Origin: UBA2966 sp965242505 | Lineage (GTDB): Bacteria > Pseudomonadota > Alphaproteobacteria > UBA2966 | DNA: 64,000 nt | NCBI GenBank assembly: GCA_965242505.1 | Contig: OZ251449.1 | Location: forward strand, 806,001 to 870,000 | Direction: 5' to 3' | Shown here: positions 26,355 through 34,759 of the stretch, one piece after another | How positions within the stretch are numbered: the stretch's first letter is position 1 | Layout: each line of letters opens with the position of its first letter | Notes under the pieces: generated by a model | The model's database searches: none | What the model saw: only the letters and a program-made list of their open reading frames with translations | What the model was told of the DNA's origin: nothing | Made by a program: the position numbers and the translations under genes

Positions 26355-27896
26355 ATGCCGGACGACGCACCGGCCCGCGCCAGGGCGGACGCCGCGGACG
26401 CCGACGACGCCGAAGCCGAAGCCGGGCGGGGCGCCGGGACGGAGGGCGTGATCACGTGCGACGCCTGCCCGGTGCTGTGCCGGATCCGGCCGGGGCGGAC
26501 CGGCGCCTGCGACCGCTACGGCAACGTGGAGGGCGCGCTCGCCCGCATGGATCCCATGGCGGTCATGCGCAAGGTCACGGACGCGTCGGGAAAGGCCGTT
26601 CCCTTCGCCGGCGTCGGCGACTGGGACGGCGCCGTCCTGCGTCCCGCCGACACCTTCGTCACCGGGATCGGTTCCGGAACCACGTACCCGGATTACAAGC
26701 CCGCGCCGTTCATCGTCGCTGGCGAGCATCGGGGAGTCGACACGGTGACGGTGGTCTCCGAAGGGATATTCAGCTACTGCGGCCTGAAGGCGAAGATCGA
26801 CACCGACCGGTACGTCGGACCGGAGACGGCGCCGGTTCGCTGCGAAGGAGAGCAGGTGGGGCACGTCACCACGGCCGAGTACGGCTCGCAGATGCTGGCG
26901 CTGGGGGGCGTCCGGCACCTGACCGGCGGCGGCAAGAAAGAGGGGACCGTCACCTGCCGCATGATGCTCGACCTGTGCAACGGAGAGGCCGTGGACCTCG
27001 CCGTCGACGGCGGCGCGCGCCTCACGCTGCGGGCCGGCCACCCCCCGATCATCGACGGTCTCGGGGAAGAGCGCATGAGGGTCGGCTGCGGGTCCGCCAC
27101 CATCGGCATCTTCGCCAGGCAGTGGCGCGGCCACGCCGACGAGGTCATCGTCGTCGACGACCACATCACCGGCGTGCTCAGCGAGCATCAGGCCGGCCGC
27201 TTCCTGGGCATGGAGCCCTCCGGGATCCGCGTCCGCGGGCGCCGCTCGACGCCCGGCCGCTACTTCCAGGCGGCGGAGCCGGGGAGCGGCTGGGGCGGGA
27301 CCGACATCACCGATCCCCTGGCGATAATCGAGAAAATCGATCCGAGGAAGGCGCGCCCGGGGTTGCGCCTTCTCATGGTCAGCACGACGGGAGAAGATTC
27401 CGCATACTTCGTTCTCGACAACGACTTGAAACCGGAACCTGCGGCCATGCCTGAACGCCTCGGCGCGGTCGTCGAGCGGATCGGCGAGAACTGCGAACCG
27501 GCGCTCACGTCCATTCTGTTCATGGCCGGCGCCGGCGGCAGCCTCCGCGCCGGCGTGACCGAGAACCCGGTCCGGCTGACGCGCTCGGTGCACCGGGCGT
27601 TGACCCGGGTGACCTGCGGCGGGGTTCCGGCGTTCGTCTGGCCCGGGGGCGGCATCACGATCATGGTGGACGTGACCCGCGTGCCCGCGAACGGGTTCGG
27701 ATACGTCCCGACGCCCGCCATCGTCGCTCCCATCGAATTCACGCTGGGCCGGGACGACTACGCGGCGCTCGGCGGACACGTCGACGGCATCCGGGAGCTG
27801 GCGGACATCGACGTGGACGGCCTCCGTCAGGAAGCCTGGTCCGGCGAGACTCCCTGGCCGCTCGACGATGCGCCGTTCCCCGGGGCGAAGGCGTGA
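26355..27896 (+). CDS. 6-hydroxynicotinate-reductase-like iron-sulfur protein
   Basis: A 513-residue protein from ATG 26355. After an Asp/Ala-rich lead comes a four-cysteine motif, CDACPVLCRIRPGRTGAC (C-x2-C-x3-C-x9-C), suited to an Fe-S cluster. Further conserved-looking stretches are VTGIGSGTTYPDYKPAPF, VVSEGIFSYCGLKAKIDTD and SEHQAGRFLGMEPSGI. Homologues are annotated as 6-hydroxynicotinate reductase, the enzyme that in Eubacterium barkeri makes 1,4,5,6-tetrahydro-6-oxonicotinate; the activity has not been shown for proteobacterial members as far as I know. Coupling to a Mo hydroxylase upstream and UPF0280 downstream is consistent. Its TGA overlaps the next start. Confidence 0.75.
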   Translation: MPDDAPARARADAADADDAEAEAGRGAGTEGVITCDACPVLCRIRPGRTGACDRYGNVEGALARMDPMAVMRKVTDASGKAVPFAGVGDWDGAVLRPADTFVTGIGSGTTYPDYKPAPFIVAGEHRGVDTVTVVSEGIFSYCGLKAKIDTDRYVGPETAPVRCEGEQVGHVTTAEYGSQMLALGGVRHLTGGGKKEGTVTCRMMLDLCNGEAVDLAVDGGARLTLRAGHPPIIDGLGEERMRVGCGSATIGIFARQWRGHADEVIVVDDHITGVLSEHQAGRFLGMEPSGIRVRGRRSTPGRYFQAAEPGSGWGGTDITDPLAIIEKIDPRKARPGLRLLMVSTTGEDSAYFVLDNDLKPEPAAMPERLGAVVERIGENCEPALTSILFMAGAGGSLRAGVTENPVRLTRSVHRALTRVTCGGVPAFVWPGGGITIMVDVTRVPANGFGYVPTPAIVAPIEFTLGRDDYAALGGHVDGIRELADIDVDGLRQEAWSGETPWPLDDAPFPGAKA

Positions 27897-28771
27897 TGGA
27901 CCGGCCCCGGGCCGCCATGCTTCCCGACGGGCGGCGCCTGCATCTCCATCACGGCCCGATCGATCTCGTCGTCGAGGCGTTCGGCGAGGAACCGGAGGTC
28001 GAGGCCGCCTACGAACAGGCGGCCCGTTTCTTCGACGGCGCGCTGCATCGGCTCGTGGACGAGCTCCCGTTGCTGCGGACCCCCGTGTCCCGAATCCGGG
28101 AAGAGCCCGGCGGGCCCGTGGCCCGGCGCATGACCGCCGCCGTCCGGCCCCACGGGGACGTCTTCGTGACGCCCATGGCGGCGGTGGCGGGCGCCGTCGC
28201 CGACGCGGCGCTCGCGGCCGCGACGGAACGCCGCGCCCTGAAGAGAGCCTACGTCAACAACGGCGGGGACATCGCGCTGTATCTGACGGAAGGCGAGAGG
28301 TTCGCGGTCGGCCTGGTCCCCGACGTTGCCGCCCCCGTCCTGGGCGGCCGCGCGGAAATCTCCTTCGAGACCCCGGCGCGCGGCATCGCGACCAGCGGTT
28401 GGCGGGGGCGCAGCATGTCGCTCGGCATCGCCGACAGCGTCACCGTCCTCGCCCCCGCGGCGGCGGACGCGGACGCCGCGGCGACCCTGATCGCCAACGC
28501 CGTCGACGTCGATCATCCGGCGGTGCGGCGGGTTCCGGCCGCGGACCTGGACCCCGACAGCGACCTGGGCGGGCGCCTCGTCACGGTCGGCGTCGGGGCT
28601 CTCGACCCGGTTTCCATCGACGCGGCGCTCGAACGCGGCGCCGACGCGGCCCGGACCATGCGGGCGAGGGGGCGGATCGTCGCGGCGGCCCTGACGCTCC
28701 GCGGCGAGACCCGAACCGTCGGCGCGACCCCCACCCCGACCCTCCCCCTGCCAGGGGGAGGGAGCCGTTGA
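27893..28771 (+). CDS. UPF0280 family protein (ApbE-like), C-terminus provided by a dispersed repeat
   Basis: A 292-residue protein, GTG at 27893 followed directly by ATG at 27896. The family core is clear: ARFFDGALHRLVDELPLLR, MTAAVRPHGDVFVTPMAAVAGAVADA and KRAYVNNGGDIALYL, then GIATSGWRGRSMSLGIADSVT, all reminiscent of the FMN-transferase ApbE fold. It may attach or handle a flavin or related cofactor for the neighbouring redox enzymes. The last 16 residues (GATPTPTLPLPGGGSR) and the stop codon are encoded by the dispersed hairpin repeat starting near 28723, so the native C-terminus has been replaced or extended. Confidence 0.8.
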   Translation: MMDRPRAAMLPDGRRLHLHHGPIDLVVEAFGEEPEVEAAYEQAARFFDGALHRLVDELPLLRTPVSRIREEPGGPVARRMTAAVRPHGDVFVTPMAAVAGAVADAALAAATERRALKRAYVNNGGDIALYLTEGERFAVGLVPDVAAPVLGGRAEISFETPARGIATSGWRGRSMSLGIADSVTVLAPAAADADAAATLIANAVDVDHPAVRRVPAADLDPDSDLGGRLVTVGVGALDPVSIDAALERGADAARTMRARGRIVAAALTLRGETRTVGATPTPTLPLPGGGSR

Positions 28772-28815
28772 TGCTCCTCCCCCATAACAGGGGGGAGGTC
28801 GGGAGGGGGGTGGAC
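28723..28815 (+). repeat. Dispersed GC-rich hairpin repeat, partial copy overlapping a coding end
   Basis: Starts GGCGCGACCCCCACCCCGAC, contains hairpins CTCCCCCTGCCAGGGGGAG and CTCCCCCATAACAGGGGGGA, and ends GGTCGGGAGGGGGGTGGA. The first part is translated as the tail of the UPF0280 gene; the rest fills the gap to the convergent autotransporter gene and could act as a bidirectional transcription stop. Confidence 0.75.
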
Positions 28816-28860
28816 CGGACGCGCCGCCCGCCGCCGGTTACCCCCAACCCCCGGTCGCGA

Positions 28861-31800
28861 TCAGAAGCGGGCTTGCAGGCGCAGTCCCGCGCCGTGCTCC
28901 ACGTCGCCGTCGACCTCCATCCCGGCGTAGCCCAGGCGCAGGCGCCAGTCGCCGGAGCCCGCGACGGTCGCCGCCGCGGCGAGGCCGTGGACCCGGCGGG
29001 GCAGATCGGCCATCACGCCCCGGCTGGCGAAGCTCAGCACCCCCGCCTTGTCCGACTGGCGCATCGCCAGCGACGACGGCCCGTCCGTATCGACGCTCAG
29101 AGCCGAGAAGCGCAGGCCCGGCCGCCAGCGCAGGCCGCCGGGGCCGGGCAGCCACGCCGCGCTCGCCACCCCGAGGCCGGCCTTGACGCCCGAGTAGCGC
29201 CGCGACGCCTCGGGCATGTCGGCCGTCAGCGCCGCGCTCTCCGCCGTCCAGGCGTCCTGGCGCAGCGCCCCGGCGAAGGGCGACAGCGCCGGCGTCAGGC
29301 GCACGCCCCCGAGGTCGATCCGCGCCCCCGCCGTGGCCCGCGCCTGCCGCTGGACCAGACCGAAGGTCCCGGACAGGGCGCCGCCCACGGCCGGGTTGTC
29401 GAGCGTCGCGCGGGACTCGTACCGCCCTTGCGACAGCTCGGCGTCGGCGAACAGCGGACCGTCGCGCCAGCCCGCGCGCAGGGCGAACCGGCTGCCTTGA
29501 AGGGCGGCGCCGGAGGCCGCGCCCGGCCTCCAGGATTTCGATGCCGCCATCTCCGGGGTCGCCGCGACGCCGAGGCGGAAGCCGTCGGGAAGCCGCGCGT
29601 CCATGCCGAGGGACAGGCTCTCCGCCGTCGCGCCGGCGATGCCGGCCGCCGGGACCGCCGTGTCGGTTCCGACGAGGCGGGTCCAGGTTTCCAGCCCGCC
29701 CAGCCGGGCGCGTTCCTCGACCGCCGCCGGGGAGCCCGGCGCGGCGAGCGAGAGAGACGTGCACCATCCGCCCCTCCGGGCGCCGGCGCAGTCGTCGAGC
29801 GCCGCCTCCTCCGTTTCGGCGTCGTCGTCGAAGAGGCCGGAACCGAAGATGAAGGCGAGCAGCGCCCCGCCGCCGATGGCGATCGCAGGGCCGGAATCGC
29901 CGCCGCCACCGCCACCGCCGCCGGTGGCGGCGACCTCGGGTTCCTCAATCCTTTCGGCGACGCCGAGTCGCTTGCCCTCCGGGACGCTGACGGTCACGGT
30001 CCCTGCGGCCGAGAAACTGCCGATCACGGTCGTTTCTCCGTCCGTCGTCTCCGTGCTCGCCGTGGCCTCGGTCGGCGTCGGCGCGCCGTCGCCCACCCGT
30101 TTCATGATCGGGGCGTGTACGGGCTGGACGGTTCCCGCCTCGAGGACCGTCTGGATCGCCGCGGCCTTGTCGGCCGCCTCGGGCGCCACCTGCACGTGGA
30201 TCGTCGGCTCTCCCGCCTCCTGCGCTTGCAGGAACGTGACGCCGCCGCCGGCCGTGAGGCTCCCGTGGTCGTCCGCGTCCTCGGTCACGTCGCCGACGAG
30301 GACCGTCAGCCGCGTGGCGTCGTGGACGGTGACCGCGCCCTCGGAGCCGAGGTCCACCGATCTCCGGAGCTCGAGCCCGCCTTCCTTCAGGACGATGCTG
30401 CTGCCCGGGAGGGTCACCTCGTTGAGCCGCGCGGTTCCCGCTCCCGTCTTGCGGAACGCGACGACCCGCCCGGCCCCGGTCTGAGCCGGAACGATCGATG
30501 CCGCACTCAGTATGTTGCCGGAAGGCGTCGCGTCATCGGAACCGAAGATCACCTCGGGAATCTCCAGAATCCTTGCGGCGGTTCCGACATCCACGCAGAG
30601 TTCGTCCCAAGGGGCGCCGCCAGCGTTCCATATCCTCACCAGTTGAGAGCGAGACAAGCCGGGGGCGCATACCGGATCCTCCGGGGCATCCTCCGGGGCC
30701 AGTGGAGCAGCCGGCGGGTCCTCCGATGGGACCGGTGGGACCGATGGGGGATCGGTTTCGGCATCGAAGACGATGGGGCCGGTGATGATGCCGTTCTCAC
30801 AGACATTCAGCCTCTGGGTCCCGCGGCCGCCGCTGAACTCCACCCTGCCATCAAGCACGCTGTCGCAAACGTCGACGACTGCGAAACGACTGCGGATCAG
30901 GAGGGCGGTCGGCGCCTCGACTCGGGCGCCGTCGGAGAACGCGGCCTCCGCCGCGCCCTCCGTGGCCTCCATCCAGACGCCGAGACCGCCCGCCGTGACG
31001 CGGCCGCCGGTCACCGTCACGCGCGCCGTTTCGCTTCCGCCGATTCCCGCGTAGATGCCGGCGCTGCCGTCGCCGTGCACCGTCACCGAGCCGGTGTGGG
31101 TGACCGCCGCGCCTCCGCCGGACGACCAAGCGATGATTCCCGACGCGCCGAGCTCGTCGTCCGCCCATTCGGGACGGATGTCCGGGGCGAGCTCGCTGCG
31201 GGCGATCGATAACAAGGTGTGGGTGACGATCACGCCGGCGTTGACGGCCGTGGCCGCGCCGGAACCGGAAGTGGACACCCTCATGCCTGTGGCGAGCAAG
31301 CCGTGGGTCTCGATCACGCCGCCGTCCGCGTTGGTCGCCGAGGCGTCACCGGTACCCGACCATATCGACATGGCGCGCGGGCGGAACCTGTCGCCGTCGG
31401 ACTCCGTGTGGACGTCCCCATGGGTGACGATCGAACCGGCGTTCGTTCCCGACGCGGCGCCGTCCGCCGAGACCCCCATGCCGCCGGCGCCGGCGCCGTG
31501 GGTCTCGATCACGCCGCCATCCGCGTTGGTCGCCGCGGCGGTTCCGGAGGGCGCGAATATCCACACGCCTTGCGCGTAGCGCGTGAAGCCGTCGGGGTGG
31601 ACCCAGGGTTCCCCCCGGGTGACGATCGAACCGGCGTTGGTCGCCGCGGCGTCGCCGGAGTTCGACCGGACCCTCATGCCCCGGGACCCGTCGCCGGTCG
31701 TCTCGACTTCGCCCGAGTTCGACGCTTCCGCGCGCCCCGCCGCGTCGCCCCAGTCCTGCGCCCTCATGCCCCAGGCCGATGCGCCTTCGGTGCGAATCAC

Positions 31801-32682
31801 GCCGCCGGCCTCGTTGACCGCCCGCGCCGCGCCACCCGCGGTGAAGGCGGCGAGGCCGTCGGAGCGGTGCTCGTCCTCCTGGAACTGGTCCCTCTGGAAA
31901 TGGGTCGCGTCACCGTGCGTGACGATCGTCCCGCGGTTGACCGCCGTCGCCGCGTACGCGCCGTTCACCCGGACCCGGACGCCGTGGGCTCCCTGTCCCC
32001 GGGTCGTGATCGTGGCGCCGGCCTCGTTCGAGGCCTCCGCGTCGCCGCCGTCCGACCGCACCCGCACGCCGTGCCCCGTTTGCAGCCACGTCTCGCGATT
32101 CACCGGCGCGCCCTCGGTGACGATGGCGCCGAAGTTGCGCGCGCGGACGGTCTTGTCGGTGTCCGTATCCGTCGAGAAGAGTTCGAATCCCCGCCCGCCG
32201 CCGGTCACGCGGACGTCGGCGTAGGAGTCCACGAACAGGGCGTCGCGCAGCTCCTCCGAAACGCCGAAGCCGATGCCGCCCGATTGGGTTGTCGTCCCGG
32301 CGGCGAGCCGCACGTCGCCCCGAAAGACGAGGGGGGCCGTGACCACCCCCGTGTGCGCGTCCGCTCGGCGGAACTGCCTGAGGTAGAACCTAGCGGGAAC
32401 GCCGTCGAGATCGAAGACGTACCGCAGGTCGGGGGTCACGACGATCGGGTCCGCGCCGTCCGCGACGTGCGCGTCATCGGAGTGTTCCAGCGTGACCGTA
32501 TCGCCTTCGTCGCCGCTACAGGCCAGGCGATAGTCGGTATCGGTGGTCGCCGTCCCCGGGGTGAAGTCGCCGCCGCTCAGGGAGCCCCGCTCGAGCGGTT
32601 CGCACGTCACGGCCGCGAGCGTCGGTTCGGCCGCGAACAGCGCCAACGCGGCGAGCGTGAATGTTCCGGTTCTGCCAATCAT
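28861..32682 (-). CDS. Autotransporter (type Va secretion), passenger plus beta-barrel
   Basis: A 1273-residue protein from ATG 32682, with AAGGGGG seven bases upstream. A Sec signal (MIGRTGTFTLAALALFA, cleavage after TLAA) is followed by a passenger with repeated beta-helix units of about 30-45 residues carrying TNAGSIVTHG or ATNADGGVIETHG (residues 150-560). A Gly-rich linker with a hydrophobic patch (AIAIGGGALLAFIFGSGLF, about 930-950) leads to a C-terminal barrel of about 300 residues ending in phenylalanine (GAGLRLQARF), as needed for BAM-dependent insertion. It is predicted to be surface-exposed, perhaps an adhesin. It converges on the UPF0280 gene. Thirteen 13-bp repeats begin 18 bases upstream of the start codon. 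Confidence 0.88.
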   Translation of the reverse strand: MIGRTGTFTLAALALFAAEPTLAAVTCEPLERGSLSGGDFTPGTATTDTDYRLACSGDEGDTVTLEHSDDAHVADGADPIVVTPDLRYVFDLDGVPARFYLRQFRRADAHTGVVTAPLVFRGDVRLAAGTTTQSGGIGFGVSEELRDALFVDSYADVRVTGGGRGFELFSTDTDTDKTVRARNFGAIVTEGAPVNRETWLQTGHGVRVRSDGGDAEASNEAGATITTRGQGAHGVRVRVNGAYAATAVNRGTIVTHGDATHFQRDQFQEDEHRSDGLAAFTAGGAARAVNEAGGVIRTEGASAWGMRAQDWGDAAGRAEASNSGEVETTGDGSRGMRVRSNSGDAAATNAGSIVTRGEPWVHPDGFTRYAQGVWIFAPSGTAAATNADGGVIETHGAGAGGMGVSADGAASGTNAGSIVTHGDVHTESDGDRFRPRAMSIWSGTGDASATNADGGVIETHGLLATGMRVSTSGSGAATAVNAGVIVTHTLLSIARSELAPDIRPEWADDELGASGIIAWSSGGGAAVTHTGSVTVHGDGSAGIYAGIGGSETARVTVTGGRVTAGGLGVWMEATEGAAEAAFSDGARVEAPTALLIRSRFAVVDVCDSVLDGRVEFSGGRGTQRLNVCENGIITGPIVFDAETDPPSVPPVPSEDPPAAPLAPEDAPEDPVCAPGLSRSQLVRIWNAGGAPWDELCVDVGTAARILEIPEVIFGSDDATPSGNILSAASIVPAQTGAGRVVAFRKTGAGTARLNEVTLPGSSIVLKEGGLELRRSVDLGSEGAVTVHDATRLTVLVGDVTEDADDHGSLTAGGGVTFLQAQEAGEPTIHVQVAPEAADKAAAIQTVLEAGTVQPVHAPIMKRVGDGAPTPTEATASTETTDGETTVIGSFSAAGTVTVSVPEGKRLGVAERIEEPEVAATGGGGGGGGDSGPAIAIGGGALLAFIFGSGLFDDDAETEEAALDDCAGARRGGWCTSLSLAAPGSPAAVEERARLGGLETWTRLVGTDTAVPAAGIAGATAESLSLGMDARLPDGFRLGVAATPEMAASKSWRPGAASGAALQGSRFALRAGWRDGPLFADAELSQGRYESRATLDNPAVGGALSGTFGLVQRQARATAGARIDLGGVRLTPALSPFAGALRQDAWTAESAALTADMPEASRRYSGVKAGLGVASAAWLPGPGGLRWRPGLRFSALSVDTDGPSSLAMRQSDKAGVLSFASRGVMADLPRRVHGLAAAATVAGSGDWRLRLGYAGMEVDGDVEHGAGLRLQARF

Positions 32683-32700
32683 CAGGGCCCCCTTGCATCC

Positions 32701-32876
32701 TGAAGAGGCCCCGTGAAGAGGCCCCGTGAAGAGGCCCCGTGAAGAGGCCCCGTGAAGAGGCCCCGTGAAGAGGCCCCGTGAAGAGGCCCCGTGAAGAGGC
32801 CCCGTGAAGAGGCCCCGTGAAGAGGCCCCGTGAAGAGGCCCCGTGAAGAGGCCCCGTGAAGAGGCCCCGTGAAGAG
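32701..32876. repeat. Thirteen perfect tandem copies of a 13-bp unit upstream of the autotransporter
   Basis: The unit TGAAGAGGCCCCG repeats without a mismatch from 32701 to 32869, with a partial fourteenth copy to 32876. The array starts 18 bases upstream of the autotransporter ATG, so it sits in its leader or promoter. Perfect identity implies recent or ongoing copy-number change. A unit change of 13 would not alter the reading frame of the gene, since it lies outside it, but would shift promoter spacing or leader length. Confidence 0.95.
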
Positions 32877-32932
32877 TACGCCTCTACCATATCACGAACG
32901 ACGGCGCAAGGGCAAAATTCGCCTTGCCCGTC

Positions 32933-33435
32933 CGGCGCGACCCCCACCCCGACCCTCCCCCTGCAAGGGGGAGGGAGAAAGAGAGGGGCAGGGGGGGAGC
33001 AGAGGGGCCGACGACGCCCCCTTTCCCCTGACCATTGATGCTCCTCCCCCCTGACAGGGGGGAGGTCGGGAGGGGGGTCCGGATGGCGGTTCCGCAACGC
33101 CGCTTGCGTTCCTTCCCCCGGCGCGACCCCCACCCCGACCCTCCCCCTGCAAGGGAGAGGGAGAAAGAGGGGGGGCGGAGGGGCCGACGACGCCCCCTTT
33201 CCCCTGACCGTTGACGCTCCTCCCCCCTGACAGGGGGGAGGTCGGGAGGGGGGTCCGGATGGCGGTTCCGCAACGCCGCTCGCGCCCCTTTCCCCCGGCG
33301 CGACCCCCACCCCGACCCTCCCCCTGCCAGGGGGAGGGAGAAAAGGGGGGCGGAGGGGCCGACGACGCCCCCTTTCCCCTGACCATTGATGCTCCTCCCC
33401 CCTGACAGGGGGGAGGTCGGGAGGGGGGTCCGGAT
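32933..33435 (+). repeat. Three tandem copies of the dispersed GC-rich hairpin repeat
   Basis: GCGCGACCCCCACC begins at about 32935, 33121 and 33298, giving periods of 186 and 177. Each unit has both hairpins (CTCCCCCTGCAAGGGGGAG type and CTCCCCCCTGACAGGGGGGA type) and the link GGGGCCGACGACGCCCC. A fourth copy continues at 34760 beyond the IS insertion, showing that the IS landed in this tandem block. Confidence 0.85.
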
Positions 33436-33516
33436 GGTACAGACCGGATAGAAAGGTAACAGTTCAGACCGGATACATGGGTAACAGGTTAGAGGGTTGG
33501 TCGGGAGGTGCGGCCG

Positions 33517-34734
33517 ATGCCCTGGAAGGAGACCTGTCCGATGGACGAGAAGCTGGTTTTCGTTGCCGACTATCTGCGTGGCGAGTGGTCGATGACGGCG
33601 CTGTGCGAGCACTACGGCATCAGCCGCAAGACCGGGTACAAGTGGCTTGGACGGTATCGCGGCGACGGCCCGGAGGGTCTGGTCGATCGGTCGCGGGCGC
33701 CGCGTCGCCATGGTCGGTCGATGGCGCCGTCGGTGGCCGAGGCGATCGTCGCCTTGCGCCGCACGCGTCCGCACTGGGGTCCGCGCAAGCTGCGGGCGGT
33801 GTTGGTGGGCGAGCACCCCGAGGTGGCGTGGCCGGCGGCCAGCACGATGGGCGACCTGCTGCGGGCGGAGGGTCTGGTGGCGCGCCGTCGCCGGCGCCGT
33901 CGGATGGCGGCTCCGTGTCGTCCGTTCCGCCCTGTGGCGGCTCCCAACGACGTGTGGTGTATCGACTTCAAGGGGTGGTTTCGCACCCGCGACGGCGTCC
34001 GCTGCGATCCGCTGACGATCACCGACGCCTACAGCCGCTTTCTGTTGGCGTGCGTCATCGTCCCGCCGCAGACCGCAGCGGTGGGGGCGGCGGTGGGGCG
34101 GGTGTTCCGGCGCTACGGGGTTCCCGAGGCCATCCGTTCGGACAACGGGGCGCCGTTCGCCGGTCCGGGGGCTGGGGGTCTGTCGCGTCTGTCGGTGGAA
34201 TGGATCAAGGCCGGGATCGCGGTGGAGCGGATTGCGCGGGGTCAGCCGCAGCAGAACGGGAGGCATGAGCGGATGCATCGGACGTTGAAGGCCGAGACCG
34301 CGACGCCGCCGGCGGCGACGGCGGACGCGCAACAGGCCCGCTTCGACCGCTTCCGCCAGGACTTCAACGTCCATCGTCCGCATGAGGCCTTGGGGCAGAA
34401 GCCGCCTGCGGCGTTCTACCGGTCGTCGGAGCGGCGTCATCCCGAGCGCCTGGAGGAGCCCTGGTACGATGCCGAGCACGCGATGCGCCGGGTCCGCACC
34501 GATGGCTCCATCAAGTGGGGCGGCGATCTGGTCTTCATCAGTGAGACGCTGAGGGGCGAGCCTGTGGGCGTGGCCGAGACCGACGGGGGCGACTGGATCG
34601 TCCGCTTCGCGGATATCGACCTCGGGATCATCGATCGGAGGTCGAAGAAGCTTCACCGCTTCCGTGCGGCCCGGCCGGGCCGCACGGAAGCGGGACAGAC
34701 CGGGAACACTGTTACCCATGTATCCGGTCTGTAG
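33517..34734 (+). CDS. IS481-family transposase (copy 1)
   Basis: A 405-residue DDE transposase from ATG 33517 with GGGAGG upstream. N-terminal helix-turn-helix (MTALCEHYGISRKTGYKWL, residues about 24-42), then the rve integrase core with the catalytic Asp in WCIDFKGWF, the second Asp in IRSDNGAPF and the Glu in NGRHERMHR. The C-terminal coding end runs into the right terminal repeat. The protein is nearly identical to copy 2 (about ten residue changes), so both are probably functional. It catalyses cut-and-paste or copy-out transposition of this element. Confidence 0.95.
   Translation: MPWKETCPMDEKLVFVADYLRGEWSMTALCEHYGISRKTGYKWLGRYRGDGPEGLVDRSRAPRRHGRSMAPSVAEAIVALRRTRPHWGPRKLRAVLVGEHPEVAWPAASTMGDLLRAEGLVARRRRRRRMAAPCRPFRPVAAPNDVWCIDFKGWFRTRDGVRCDPLTITDAYSRFLLACVIVPPQTAAVGAAVGRVFRRYGVPEAIRSDNGAPFAGPGAGGLSRLSVEWIKAGIAVERIARGQPQQNGRHERMHRTLKAETATPPAATADAQQARFDRFRQDFNVHRPHEALGQKPPAAFYRSSERRHPERLEEPWYDAEHAMRRVRTDGSIKWGGDLVFISETLRGEPVGVAETDGGDWIVRFADIDLGIIDRRSKKLHRFRAARPGRTEAGQTGNTVTHVSGL
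34657..34692. repeat. 36-bp perfect palindrome inside the transposase gene (copy 1)
   Basis: CGCTTCCGTGCGGCCCGG is followed directly by its exact reverse complement, centred between 34674 and 34675. It lies within the codons for the transposase C-terminus and just before the right terminal repeat. It is present unchanged in copy 2 at 48784-48819. Confidence 0.95.
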
Positions 34735-34759
34735 TGTTACCCATCTATCCGGTTGCTCA

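Larger units (their letters stand above)
33436..34759 (+). mobile_element. IS481-family insertion sequence, copy 1 (1324 bp)
   Basis: Bounded by GGTACAGACCGGATAG on the left and, read inward from the right, TGAGCAACCGGATAG. The flanking GAT (33433-33435 and 34760-34762) is a 3-bp target duplication, and removal of the element rebuilds the uninterrupted repeat sequence CCGGATGGCGG. Each end holds two direct 23-base sites, CAGACCGGATASAWRGGTAACAG on the left (33440-33462 and 33465-33487) and their inverse on the right (34709-34731 and 34734-34755), so the terminal repeats are about 48 bp and internally doubled. Confidence 0.88.

Noticed and set aside
23061..27779. Very long open frame on the minus strand (over 1500 codons) opposite the fused Mo hydroxylase
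   Set aside because: Its translation is Arg/Gly/Asp-rich with no domain, and the plus strand here has clear motifs in two genes. It is an antisense effect of high G+C at third codon positions.
32701..33310. Coding frames with repeated GLFTGPLHGASSR
   Set aside because: They only translate the perfect 13-bp repeat and the dispersed hairpin repeat.
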